Below are positions 8,323-17,700 of a DNA stretch of 34,219 nucleotides, piece by piece. The notes beneath the pieces are model-generated. The model saw only the letters and a program-made list of their open reading frames with translations. It did not search any database and had not been told where the DNA came from. Position numbers and translations under genes: made by a program. Source of the stretch: Phycisphaerae bacterium (GTDB lineage Bacteria; Planctomycetota; Phycisphaerae; Sedimentisphaerales; SM23-30); assembly GCA_016342495.1 (NCBI GenBank), contig JAEIOG010000053.1:1-34219 (forward strand), written 5' to 3'. How positions within the stretch are numbered: position 1 is the first letter of the stretch; the number at the start of each line of letters is the position of its first letter.

Positions 8323-9840
8323 ATGAAGAAGCTTTATTTATTGTTTTTGTTGTTAGCTATGGTTGGTTTTGCAAGTGCCGCCACGGTATGGAATCCTGCC
8401 GCCAATGAGATTGTCCCGCCAGCTACAGGCAATTGGGGTATTGGAGCAAACTGGACTAATGAAGTGCCAGGTGTCGCTGATCCCAAAGCCGTCTTTAATG
8501 TTCCAGATGCAGCTGATTGTATTGTCTCTGACAGTCAGACCTTGACTGATCTGGTTCAAGGTGATGGTGGTCCCGGTGGGGTCATTCGCATCGTTAACGG
8601 GGGAAACCTTACAACTACAGGTGGCTGGATGTCAGTTGGCTATAATAATACAGCTACACTGATTGTCGAAAAAGGTGGCGAAGCTACTTTTAATGGCCAT
8701 TGCTGGTGGGGAATGAAAAATGGTGGTGATGGTACAGTTGTTCTTGATGGCGGTAATATCACTGGTAATAACAGTTTTGGTCTTGGAGAGTATTTTGGCC
8801 CCGAGCATGGCCAATGTAAGGTTTATATTAAGGATGGTACCCTGAGTGTGCATCACTGGTCTGGTGCGATAGATAGTGCCCACCCTGTGTTCTGGAATGA
8901 CTCGTTAATTGATATTGAATATGGCACTCTAATTGTTCGTAATGATACCTCTGTAGCAATTGCACAGGCTTATGTCGATGCTGGTAGAATTACTGGTTTT
9001 GGTATCGAAGGTAATGTTACAGTTGAGAACGTTGATGGCGCTATTGTTATGACGGCAACAAATGACCCAATGAATCCTTCGCCAGTCAGTGTTGTTATTC
9101 CTACTGGCGATGTTACTTTGAGCTGGACTAATCTGGTTGCAACTGATCCTAATGGTGTTCCTACTGGCGAAGATGTAACTGTTGATGTATGGTTTGGTAC
9201 CGATCCCAATAAGCTTGACTTAGTTAATTATCCACAAGTTATTACGGATGGCCTTAACACAACTTCTGTTGGTGTTTCTGCTGCTGTTCCTGCTGCTTAT
9301 TACTGGCAGGTTGATACCACTATTGGTGGTGAGACTATTGTAGGCCATGTTCATAGCTTCCTGGCGGCTAATGATTTCCCACCAGTTCCAAATGCTGGTC
9401 TTGATATGATTACCTGGTCGGGCAAAGAAACTCAACTGGATGCTGATGCTGGCGACGATGGCAGTTCAGCTGTTACATACGCCTGGACCGCTGAAGCTCC
9501 TGAAGACGTTACAGTCACTTTCTCAGATACCACAATCGAAGACCCAACTGTGACAATCGATAATGCTTCTGAAAATGCAGTTGTAACCGTTACCTTAACT
9601 CTTAATGTTCATGATGTAAATAATCCAACTGATATTCCAGACAGCATGAGAATTACTGTTTATGCAGATGCCTGTCAGGCAGCTCGTATTGGTCAAGGTA
9701 AGGCTGAAAATTATCTGGCTGACACAAATGGCGATTGTATAGTCGATATAACTGACCTGGCTCTATTGGCCGGGCAATGGCTCTCTGACTATGCTTTGGA
9801 ATTTGCAATTGAAGTTCAAGAAGAGGCTGCAATTGAATAA
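8323..9840 (+). CDS. Secreted modular protein: shared N-terminal module, Fn3-like, PKD-like, dockerin-like
   Basis: A secreted non-catalytic protein of 505 residues with no enzyme motif that I recognise. After a signal peptide (MKKLYLLFLLLAMVGFASA) comes the shared ~225-residue module beginning ATVWNPAAN and containing NWTNEVPG, LVQGDGGPGGVIRI and GYNNTA blocks; its regular Gly/Asn repeats suggest a beta-helix or beta-roll. Residues about 250-350 form a fibronectin-like domain (VWFGTDPNKLDL, YYWQVDT), about 352-450 a PKD/cadherin-like domain (NAGLD...LDADAGDDG), and about 455-490 a DACQAAR stretch with one dockerin-like calcium loop, ADTNGDCIVDITDLALLAGQW. AGGAG sits 7 bases before ATG 8323, which decides the start over nearby in-frame ATGs at 8296 and 8317. 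It is first in the series and a tandem paralogue of the next gene. A role as surface or scaffold glycan-binding protein is inference. Confidence 0.82.
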   Translation: MKKLYLLFLLLAMVGFASAATVWNPAANEIVPPATGNWGIGANWTNEVPGVADPKAVFNVPDAADCIVSDSQTLTDLVQGDGGPGGVIRIVNGGNLTTTGGWMSVGYNNTATLIVEKGGEATFNGHCWWGMKNGGDGTVVLDGGNITGNNSFGLGEYFGPEHGQCKVYIKDGTLSVHHWSGAIDSAHPVFWNDSLIDIEYGTLIVRNDTSVAIAQAYVDAGRITGFGIEGNVTVENVDGAIVMTATNDPMNPSPVSVVIPTGDVTLSWTNLVATDPNGVPTGEDVTVDVWFGTDPNKLDLVNYPQVITDGLNTTSVGVSAAVPAAYYWQVDTTIGGETIVGHVHSFLAANDFPPVPNAGLDMITWSGKETQLDADAGDDGSSAVTYAWTAEAPEDVTVTFSDTTIEDPTVTIDNASENAVVTVTLTLNVHDVNNPTDIPDSMRITVYADACQAARIGQGKAENYLADTNGDCIVDITDLALLAGQWLSDYALEFAIEVQEEAAIE

Positions 9841-9864
9841 AAATAGTTTTGGTTATTTTGCTGG

Positions 9865-9885
9865 TATCTGAGGTTGTCTCAGATA
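9865..9885 (+). terminator. Intercistronic hairpin
   Basis: TATCTGAG-GTTGT-CTCAGATA is a perfect 8-base stem with a 5-base loop, 24 bases after the stop of the first module gene. No clear T-run follows, so it is more likely a transcript-stabilising or partial termination element than a full terminator. Confidence 0.5.
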
Positions 9886-9945
9886 ATCACAACTTTATTA
9901 TTATTCAGTAAATATTTACTGATATATTTTCAGGAGTAGACAAAA

Positions 9946-11472
9946 ATGAAGAAACTTATGTTATTATTAATTTTATTGTTTATGGCTGTTGCTGTTGAAG
10001 CGGCTACTGTTTGGAATCCTGCAGCCAATGGAATTGTTCCTCCGGCTACAGGTAAATGGAGCGATGGGGCCAACTGGACAAATGGGGTTCCTGATGCTGT
10101 GGATGCCCAAGGTGTTGCCTTGAATGATGGCAAAGCCGTATTTAATGTAGAAGGTGCCGCTGAATGTATTGTGGATTATCCTGATGCTACCTGTACTCAA
10201 ATTGTATCGGGCGATAACGGTCCTGGTGGCGTGCTTCGTATTGTCGACGGAGGATTTATTACTACCAGAAAAGACTGGTCAAGCATGGGCTATAGCAACA
10301 CAGGCACATGGATAGTTGAAGAAGGCGGAGAGATGTATATTGGCAGTCACCTGTGGACGGCCTTAAGGGCTACCGGTGTTGGAACTTTAATCATCAATGG
10401 CGGAACGATTAAAATTGCAAACGCTTTAGATCTTGGCCGAGATGCTGGTTCTGTTGCAAAGGTATATCTTAATGAGGGATATCTGCAGACTCGCTACTTC
10501 CCAGATGACAGCGACAATGAGGGTTCTGTTTTAGATATCAGATACGGTACTTTTGCAACTACGAATAACTATACTGCCACAGATAGCCCTCTTTGGAAAC
10601 GTATAAATGCGGGAACTATAGTCGCTTTTGGTGGCACAAGCACACTGAATGTTGAAAGAAAAGATGGCTTAACGCTTGTTACCGCTGTTGATCCAATGAA
10701 TGTATTTCCTGCTGATGGCGATGTTATTCGTAATGGCGATGTAACTTTGACCTGGGATAATCTTGCTCCACTAGATCCTAATGGCGTTGCTACCGGTGAA
10801 GATGTAACTGTTAATGTTTGGTTCGGTACCGATCCAAACAAACTTGACCTTGTACAATATCCACAGGTTGTTACCGACGGTGTAAACACAACTTCAGTTG
10901 CTGTTACCGCTGGTGTTGCTAAATATTACTGGCAAATTGACACAACTTTTGCTGATGGTACAGTTCAAGTGGGCCATGTTTACAGTTTTCTGGCAACCGA
11001 TGATTTCCCACCTGTTACTGATGCTGGCCTTGATGTGATTTCATGGTCTGGTAATGAAGTGCAACTAGATGCTGATGCTGGTGACGATGGTACATCGACT
11101 GTAACATATGCCTGGACATATGATGCACCTGAAGGTACTACCGTTACCTTCTCAGATACAACAATCGAAGACCCAACTGTCACGATTGACAAAACAACTG
11201 AAGGTATGGTTAATGTTACTTTGACTCTTGCTTGCTATGATGCAGCGAACCCAACACCTGTATCAGATAGCCTGACAGTGTCGGTTTATGACAATGCCTG
11301 TCAGGCGGCTCGTGTAGGAGACAATCAAGCAGGTAATTATCTAGCCGACACTAATGGCGACTGTGTAGTTGACCTAAATGACTTTGCTTTATTGGCAAGC
11401 CTGTGGATGGATGATTATACTATGGAAAACCCAATTACTGTTCTTCCTGAAGCTGAAGGAGTAATTGAATAG
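9946..11472 (+). CDS. Secreted modular protein, tandem paralogue of the preceding gene
   Basis: 508 residues with the same domain order as the upstream gene: signal peptide (MKKLMLLLILLFMAVAVEA), shared module starting ATVWNPAANGIVPPATG, Fn3-like domain (VWFGTDPNKLDLVQYPQVV), PKD-like domain (DAGLD...LDADAGDDG), then DNACQAARVG and one dockerin-like loop ADTNGDCVVDLNDFALLASLW near residue 467. The C-terminal half is much closer to the upstream paralogue than the N-terminal module is, including near-identical DNA around the TIEDPTVTID segment. The module carries an insertion near NGVPDAVDAQGVALNDG. CAGGAG lies upstream of the ATG with good spacing. Both paralogues end in a short acidic tail finishing with I-E. 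Function unknown; likely non-catalytic and surface-associated. Confidence 0.82.
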   Translation: MKKLMLLLILLFMAVAVEAATVWNPAANGIVPPATGKWSDGANWTNGVPDAVDAQGVALNDGKAVFNVEGAAECIVDYPDATCTQIVSGDNGPGGVLRIVDGGFITTRKDWSSMGYSNTGTWIVEEGGEMYIGSHLWTALRATGVGTLIINGGTIKIANALDLGRDAGSVAKVYLNEGYLQTRYFPDDSDNEGSVLDIRYGTFATTNNYTATDSPLWKRINAGTIVAFGGTSTLNVERKDGLTLVTAVDPMNVFPADGDVIRNGDVTLTWDNLAPLDPNGVATGEDVTVNVWFGTDPNKLDLVQYPQVVTDGVNTTSVAVTAGVAKYYWQIDTTFADGTVQVGHVYSFLATDDFPPVTDAGLDVISWSGNEVQLDADAGDDGTSTVTYAWTYDAPEGTTVTFSDTTIEDPTVTIDKTTEGMVNVTLTLACYDAANPTPVSDSLTVSVYDNACQAARVGDNQAGNYLADTNGDCVVDLNDFALLASLWMDDYTMENPITVLPEAEGVIE

Positions 11473-11490
11473 CAACTTTATAATTTGATG

Positions 11491-11522
11491 GGCATCTGGG
11501 AAGGTCCCAGATGCCTTATTTT
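11491..11522 (+). terminator. Strong hairpin with T-rich tail
   Basis: GGCATCTGGGA-AGG-TCCCAGATGCC is a perfect 11-base stem with a 3-base loop, followed by TTATTTT. It fits an intrinsic terminator, or an attenuator between the second and third module genes, since the next gene starts only 28 bases later and shows no clear promoter of its own. Confidence 0.72.
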
Positions 11523-11549
11523 CAGTATATGTTTTTTAGGAGTGAGAAA

Positions 11550-12356
11550 ATGAAGAAGTTAATGTTAGTATTGTTAGTGTTATCAATGGCTGTTACTGCA
11601 AATGCGGCAACCGTTTGGAATCCTGCAGCCAATGGTATTTCTCCACCAGATGTAGCCAACTGGGGTGATGCAGCCAACTGGACTAATGAAGTTCCCGGTG
11701 TCAATGATACTAAAGCTGTATTCAATGTTAATAATGCAGCAGAGTGCCAGATAACCAGTGCCCAGACTGTAAAAGATTTAGTTCAGGGTGATGGTGGCTA
11801 CGGTAGTGTTATTCGTATTACTAATAGCGCAACCTTTTCAACTACAGGTGGCTGGACAGGTATCGGCTATAACAACACTGCCCATTTGATCGTTGAAACC
11901 GGTGCGGCTATGAACATTGCTGGTCATTTATGGACAGGTATTTATTCTGGGGCTACAAGTACCATAGATATTAGCGGACTTGTATCTGTTGGTGGAAATC
12001 TTGGTATTGGCTCTATTAACGCTGTAAGTGCTGGCGGTGGTGCTGGAACAATTAACGTCCTTGATGGCGGCGTTTTGGCTCTGGACCATTGGAATGGTGA
12101 TGGCAATGGTTCTATTCAGGCTGGCTCACTTATTGACATTAATGGGACCGGTACTATTACGCTACAAGGTGACTGGGTAAATTCAGTAGATAATTATATT
12201 GCTAATGATCGCCTTGCTGGTAATGGCATTATTGGTAATGTAGACGCTACATTTACAAATGGCGTTACTACCATTACTGCTGTCCCTGAGCCTTTAACAA
12301 TGAGTTTGTTAGGTTTAGGTGGTATGTTTATTGTGAGACGTCGTCGCTCAAATTAA
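11550..12356 (+). CDS. PEP-CTERM protein with the shared N-terminal module
   Basis: 268 residues: signal peptide (MKKLMLVLLVLSMAVTANA), one copy of the shared module (ATVWNPAANGISPPDVANW, NWTNEVPGV, LVQGDGGYGSVIRI, GYNNTAHLIVE), and then a PEP-CTERM sorting tail: VPEP, a short hydrophobic helix, and a terminal RRRRSN. PEP-CTERM proteins are normally processed by an exosortase, which is not in this window. This member is essentially the module alone plus a sorting tail, the minimal surface-displayed form of the family. The start is set by AGGAG 8 bases before ATG 11550; an earlier in-frame ATG at 11511 lies inside the upstream hairpin and has no ribosome site. Confidence 0.88.
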   Translation: MKKLMLVLLVLSMAVTANAATVWNPAANGISPPDVANWGDAANWTNEVPGVNDTKAVFNVNNAAECQITSAQTVKDLVQGDGGYGSVIRITNSATFSTTGGWTGIGYNNTAHLIVETGAAMNIAGHLWTGIYSGATSTIDISGLVSVGGNLGIGSINAVSAGGGAGTINVLDGGVLALDHWNGDGNGSIQAGSLIDINGTGTITLQGDWVNSVDNYIANDRLAGNGIIGNVDATFTNGVTTITAVPEPLTMSLLGLGGMFIVRRRRSN

Positions 12357-12385
12357 GTGGTAGTTGATTAAATAAATCAGAAATC

Positions 12386-12404
12386 AAAGAGTCGGCTCTT
12401 TTTT
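12386..12404 (+). terminator. Short intrinsic-terminator-like hairpin
   Basis: AAAGAG-TCGG-CTCTTT forms a 6-base stem with a tetraloop and runs directly into further T residues. It follows the PEP-CTERM gene by 30 bases. The rest of the 155-base gap to the next gene is A/T-rich, with no promoter that I can assign confidently. Confidence 0.6.
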
Positions 12405-12511
12405 GGGCTGGCTCTTTTCTTAATTATATAGTTTATTATCAGTAATATTTTGACGATAAAGTAATATAGAGGGTTATGTTAGTTGCAGTTTTGCAAAGGA
12501 GATTTTGAGAA

Positions 12512-14671
12512 ATGCTCAACATGATTTTGAAATTATGTGTAGTGGTATTAGTATTGACTGGCGGGGTTTTGGTTAATGCTGCTTCAACTGTGTGGGATCC
12601 GGCAGCTAATGATATATATCCACCGTCCCAGGCAAACTGGAGTGATTGGCATAACTGGACCCAGAAAGTTGTCCCGGGTGACTTTAAGGTTGTTTTTAAA
12701 GTATCAGGAGCTGCTGATTGTATTGTTAATAATACCCAAACTGCAACCCAACTGGTTCAAGGTGACAATGGCCCAGGCGGAATGATTTGTATCAAAAATG
12801 GTGGCAATCTTACTGCTGGTACAACTCCTGTCTGGACGAGCATTGGCTATAACAATACAGCAAAGGTTCTTGTTGAACAAGGTGGGGTTTTCAGTGTAAA
12901 AGAACATCTTTGGATAGGATTTACCGCAGGTGCTATAGGGACATTACAAATTGATGGCGGGGTCGTAAATGTTGCACAGATGATAGGGTTGGGTTGGTCT
13001 GGAGGAACTGGATATATTAATCTGAATGATGGTGTTCTGAACCTTAAGGATATCCATGCTACAGATTCAATCAAAGGTGATTCGGTGATAGATATTGAAC
13101 TAGGTGTTATTATTATTGATGGGAATAAAAAAACAATTATTGATAATTATATTCAGGCCAGCAGAATAACTGCTTATGATGGAACTGGCAAGGTATATTG
13201 TGATTATAATGCGACCAATACCGGCAAAACGACGGTGTGGGCAGAGCCTGCTGAAATAGTTTTTGGTACAGGTGATATTAATGCGGATAATTTTATAGAT
13301 ATTTTAGATTTACAATTATTTATTGGGCAATGGTTAAGTGTTGCCCCTGGTTCTGAAGCTGACTTAACAAAGGATCAGAAAGTAAATATGGATGATTTGC
13401 ATATATTGGCAGGAAACTGGCATAGAAATGAATATAGTAAAACACTAACAGGAAAAATTATGTGTGGCTATCAGGGTTGGTTTAACACGCCCACCGATGG
13501 GGCAGGTCGTGGATGGGTGCATTGGGGAAGTGGCGGAAAATTTGAGCCCGACTATTGTACGATTGATATCTGGCCGGATATGAGTGAATATGATTCCGAT
13601 GAAAAATATGATACAGGTTTTCAAAATGCTGATGGCAACATTGCCCAGGTATTTAGTTCTTATAATGAAAAAACAGTGTTGAGACACTTTCAATGGATGC
13701 AGGAATATGGTATCGATGGTGTATTTCTTCAGCGATTTGCGACAGAAACTACACCGGGTTCCAGCGGTAGAAGTCATCGTGATCAGGTCATGCTCCATTG
13801 CCGCAAAGGTGGCAATCAGTATAATCGTGCCTGGGCAATGATGTATGATATATCAGGATTAGCAACAGGAGGAACCCAACGGGTAATAGATGATTGGAAA
13901 TATCTGGTTGATACTTTTAATGTCGGTCAAGACCCTGAAGATCTTGCATATCTTCATCATAATGGTAAACCTGTCATCGCTCTGTGGGGTATTGGTTTTA
14001 AGGACAGGGCATACACTCTTGATGAATGTCTGGCTATGGTTAATTTCTTCAAAAATGATCCAGTTTATGGCGGAATGACTGTTATGTTGGGGGTGCCAAG
14101 TTATTGGAGAACTTTATCGGGTGATTGTGTTAGTGATCCGAAAGTACATGAAATTATTTTAGCGGCAGATATTGTCAGTCCATGGGCCGTGGGCCGATAT
14201 AGCAGTGTTTCTTCCAGCGGTGTCCCTACTGCTAGTGGTATTGATAATTATACCAATAATGTAACCGCCCCGGATAAAATCTGGTGTGATTCAAATAGCA
14301 AGGAATACTTGCCGGTTGTTTTTCCAGGTTTTAGCTGGCAGAACCTCAAAGGCGAGAAGTTTGACCATATCCCTCGATTAGGAGGCAGGTTTCTCTGGCA
14401 TCAAATCTATAAGTCTATCAATGATGCCGGTGTTACTATGATTTATCAGGCGATGTTTGATGAAGTCGATGAAGGTACCGCTATTTTTAAATGCACCAGC
14501 ACACCACCAGTTGGCCCGACACCATTTTTACCAATCGGCAATGCCACATACCCACCTTATGATATTAGTGATGCCAACTTGCCCAGTGATCATTATCTAT
14601 GGCTTGTAGGGCAGGCAACCAGAATGCTAACAGGAGAAATACCTGTGACAGAGGCTATGCCAACACGGTGA
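12512..14671 (+). CDS. GH99/GH71-like secreted glycoside hydrolase with shared module and dockerin-like pair
   Basis: 719 residues. A signal peptide (to about residue 23) leads into the shared module (STVWDPAANDIYPP, LVQGDNGPGGMICI, GYNNTAKVLVE), then two dockerin-like repeats at about 252-312 (GDINADNFIDILDLQLFIGQW and LTKDQKVNMDDLHILAGNW). From residue 314 a bacterial GH99/GH71-like catalytic domain begins with KIMCGYQGWFNTP and runs through RHFQWMQEYGIDGVFLQRF to a carboxylate-rich MFDEVDEGTAIF near 647, the likely catalytic region. Characterised GH99 enzymes cleave inside alpha-mannans or glucosyl-mannose glycans, and GH71 enzymes act on alpha-1,3-glucan; the exact substrate here is unknown. 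AAAGGAG precedes the ATG. The next gene follows after 60 bases, so co-transcription is likely. Confidence 0.85.
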   Translation: MLNMILKLCVVVLVLTGGVLVNAASTVWDPAANDIYPPSQANWSDWHNWTQKVVPGDFKVVFKVSGAADCIVNNTQTATQLVQGDNGPGGMICIKNGGNLTAGTTPVWTSIGYNNTAKVLVEQGGVFSVKEHLWIGFTAGAIGTLQIDGGVVNVAQMIGLGWSGGTGYINLNDGVLNLKDIHATDSIKGDSVIDIELGVIIIDGNKKTIIDNYIQASRITAYDGTGKVYCDYNATNTGKTTVWAEPAEIVFGTGDINADNFIDILDLQLFIGQWLSVAPGSEADLTKDQKVNMDDLHILAGNWHRNEYSKTLTGKIMCGYQGWFNTPTDGAGRGWVHWGSGGKFEPDYCTIDIWPDMSEYDSDEKYDTGFQNADGNIAQVFSSYNEKTVLRHFQWMQEYGIDGVFLQRFATETTPGSSGRSHRDQVMLHCRKGGNQYNRAWAMMYDISGLATGGTQRVIDDWKYLVDTFNVGQDPEDLAYLHHNGKPVIALWGIGFKDRAYTLDECLAMVNFFKNDPVYGGMTVMLGVPSYWRTLSGDCVSDPKVHEIILAADIVSPWAVGRYSSVSSSGVPTASGIDNYTNNVTAPDKIWCDSNSKEYLPVVFPGFSWQNLKGEKFDHIPRLGGRFLWHQIYKSINDAGVTMIYQAMFDEVDEGTAIFKCTSTPPVGPTPFLPIGNATYPPYDISDANLPSDHYLWLVGQATRMLTGEIPVTEAMPTR

Positions 14672-14731
14672 TTTAATATTGGTACAATATATGGTTTGGA
14701 ATGTTTGAATGAATTAGCATAGGAAAAGATT

Positions 14732-17700
14732 ATGAGAAAAATACCTGTGAGCAGTATGCCTTTTTTGGTAGTGATATTTCTTACTGTTGGAACATTTGTT
14801 CATGCAGCGACAGTCTGGAATCCTGTGGCCAATGGGATTACCCCTCCGGTTTCTGGAAATTGGAATGAAGCAGGGAATTGGACCAATGGAGTCCCTGTTG
14901 CAACTGTTCCAGGCGAAGTTAAAGCCCAGTTTAATGTTGCTGATGCCGCTGAGGCGGTCGTTTCTGATACCCAATCTCTTGCTCATCTTGTCCAGGGCGA
15001 TAATGGTCCTGGTGGCGTGATTCGTGTTATTGGCGGTGGAACTTTGAATGCTGGTCCTATCTGGCATGCTATCGGGTATAATAATACCGCGAAATTGATT
15101 GTGGAAGCCGGTGCCATGGTGAATTTTGGTGGCCATTGCTGGTGGGGGATGCACACTGGAGCCGATTCTATTGTTGAGATTAATGGCGGAATTATCAATG
15201 GCTCGCAAAGTTTTGGTCTTGGCGAATGGTTTGGCGGAGAAGGTGATCACGGCCAATGTAAGGTTTATGTTAATGCTGGTGAGCTTAATATTCATCATTG
15301 GACTGGTGCGATTGATAGCGATCATCCGGTATTTTGGAATGATTCATTTATTGATATCAGCAATGGCTCGGTTACCATTATCGGTAATAAAGTTGATGAA
15401 GTGAATGCTTATGTAGCGGCAGACAAAATAATAGCTTTTGCTGGCACCGGGGAGGTGGTTGTAGAGTATAGCCAAATTACCGACAAAACTTATATAACAG
15501 CAATCTCGGGAAATGAAACTGACGCTCCACTACCTGACCCGGCATCGTTTGCAATAATGCCCAAAGCTCAGGGTGCTGAAACGATTGTGATGACTGCCAC
15601 AACAGGTTTCGATGATAGTGGCGTGGTTGAATATTATTTCGATGAGATTACAGGAAATCCAGGCGGTGCCGATAGCGGTTGGATCGCATATAATAGCTAT
15701 GCTAATACTGACTTGGCACCGGGTACATCATATACTTATACAGTTAAAATGCGTGACGCTTTTGGCAATGAAGGTGCAGCTTCGACCCCGGCAGGTGCAG
15801 CCACCTGGACTGCAGAGACTGTTACTATTACCTGGAACCCGGCGGCAAATCATATATATCCGCCAAACAAAGCCAGTTGGTCTGATGCAGGCAATTGGAT
15901 TGGAGCTACCTCCGGTATGCCCGATGGCAATTTTAAATATTCATTTAGTAAAGATAATGCCTCTGAATGTGTCGTAACTGAGGACCATATTTTTAATCAA
16001 CTGGTTCAAAATGTTAGTGGTTCCAGTGTTCTTCGCATAAAAAATGGCGGGAGCATTACAACAGGTAAAAACTGGTCTGGTATAGGGTACAATCAAAAAA
16101 CCAATATGATGATCGTTGAGAGTGGCGGTCAGGCTAATTTTGGCGACCACCTCTGGATCGGACTATATTCACCTTCTGTTGGTGTTTTAGATATAGATGG
16201 CGGAATTGTCAATGTTGCAGGTCAGCTCGGTCTTGGTTGGAATACTGGCAGAGGAACTGTAAGTGTTAAAAATGGTGGTGTCCTGAATCTAAATACCATT
16301 GATGGATCAAGGGCGATCGGTGATGGCTCAGTTGTCGATATTGAAAATGGATCTATTATCATTAATGGTGATAAAGTTTCGATTGTGGCTGACTACATTG
16401 CAACCAATAAAATTACAGCTTTTGGCGGTAATGGCAAACTTGTCTATGACTATAATTCGACCAACTCAGGCAAAACCACAATCAAAGCGATTGAAAATGT
16501 CCAAGGCGATATCGATGGCGATGGCGGTGTTGATATCGATGATCTGGGTATTTTGCTTCATAATTGGCTTTCTACACCTTGTGGCAACGAAGCTAATTTT
16601 GATTATCTTTGCAAAGTAGACTTACGAGATTTTGTGGTTTTGGCTAGAAACTGGTTAACTGGTTTACCAATGAAATGGCATATCGTCGAGACTGTTTACC
16701 CTACCGAGGATTATGTTATAAGTCCTTATTGGGCTGAAGATTTTGGTATTGTTGCTGATGGTATTACAGATGTTACCGAAGCGATTCAGACAGCTCTGAT
16801 TTCAATCAATAATCTTGGCGGAGGGACTTTATTCTTGCCTGCCGGTAAATATAAAGTTAGTGGAAATCTAACAATTCCTTCAAGAGTCACTTTACGTGGT
16901 GACTGGCAGAAACCCCAGGCTGGTAGTCCAATTGTCGGGACGATCTTGCAGGCTTATGCTGGTCGAGACGATGTCAATGGAATACCATTTATTGAACTAA
17001 GTAATAGTTCAGGACTTAGAGGTATTGCTATCTGGTATCCCGAACAAATGCCCACAGATATTCAGCCTTATCCTCCTACAATTCATGGTGGGGGCGTAAC
17101 TCTTGAAAATATTACGCTGGTCAATTCATATTTTGGATTCACGACTTATCTGGATGGCACTACTGCTTGTCCTTTTGTTCGTGGTGTTTATGGGACTCCG
17201 CTTTATATCGGAACCGAATATGATCGATTAGCTGACATCGGGCGAATTGAATCAATTCATTTTTCGCCTGCTTATTGGGCCGATTCAGGTTTGCCAAATG
17301 CGCCAACCGCAGGAGAACATGAAGCGTGGATATACAATAATGGTACCGGTATGATAGTTCGGCGTATTGACTGGTCCTATTCCTGTTATGTGACGGTTGA
17401 AGGCTACAATACAGGTCTGGCCTTAAGGCCATCGCGATGGGCAGAAGATAGTGGGAGTACTCCGAATGGCCAGTCTTATGGATTTAATCTTATTGGTTGT
17501 AAAACCGGGATATATATTGAAAAAAGCGCATACGCTGGTTATCAATTCACCCGGTTTAATATTAAGGGAGCCGAGACGGGGGTTTATCTGAGTAGCTCTG
17601 CGACTGAGGCAACTATGTTCCATACATGCATTATTGATGCTTCAGGTGATGCTGTTTTATGTGAGGGGACCGCAAAGATCATGATGATGTCATGTGATAT

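Noticed and set aside
14714-15325. 203-codon minus-strand frame
   Set aside because: It is antisense to the start of the beta-helix gene and lacks protein-like motifs; the plus strand has a signal peptide and the shared module.
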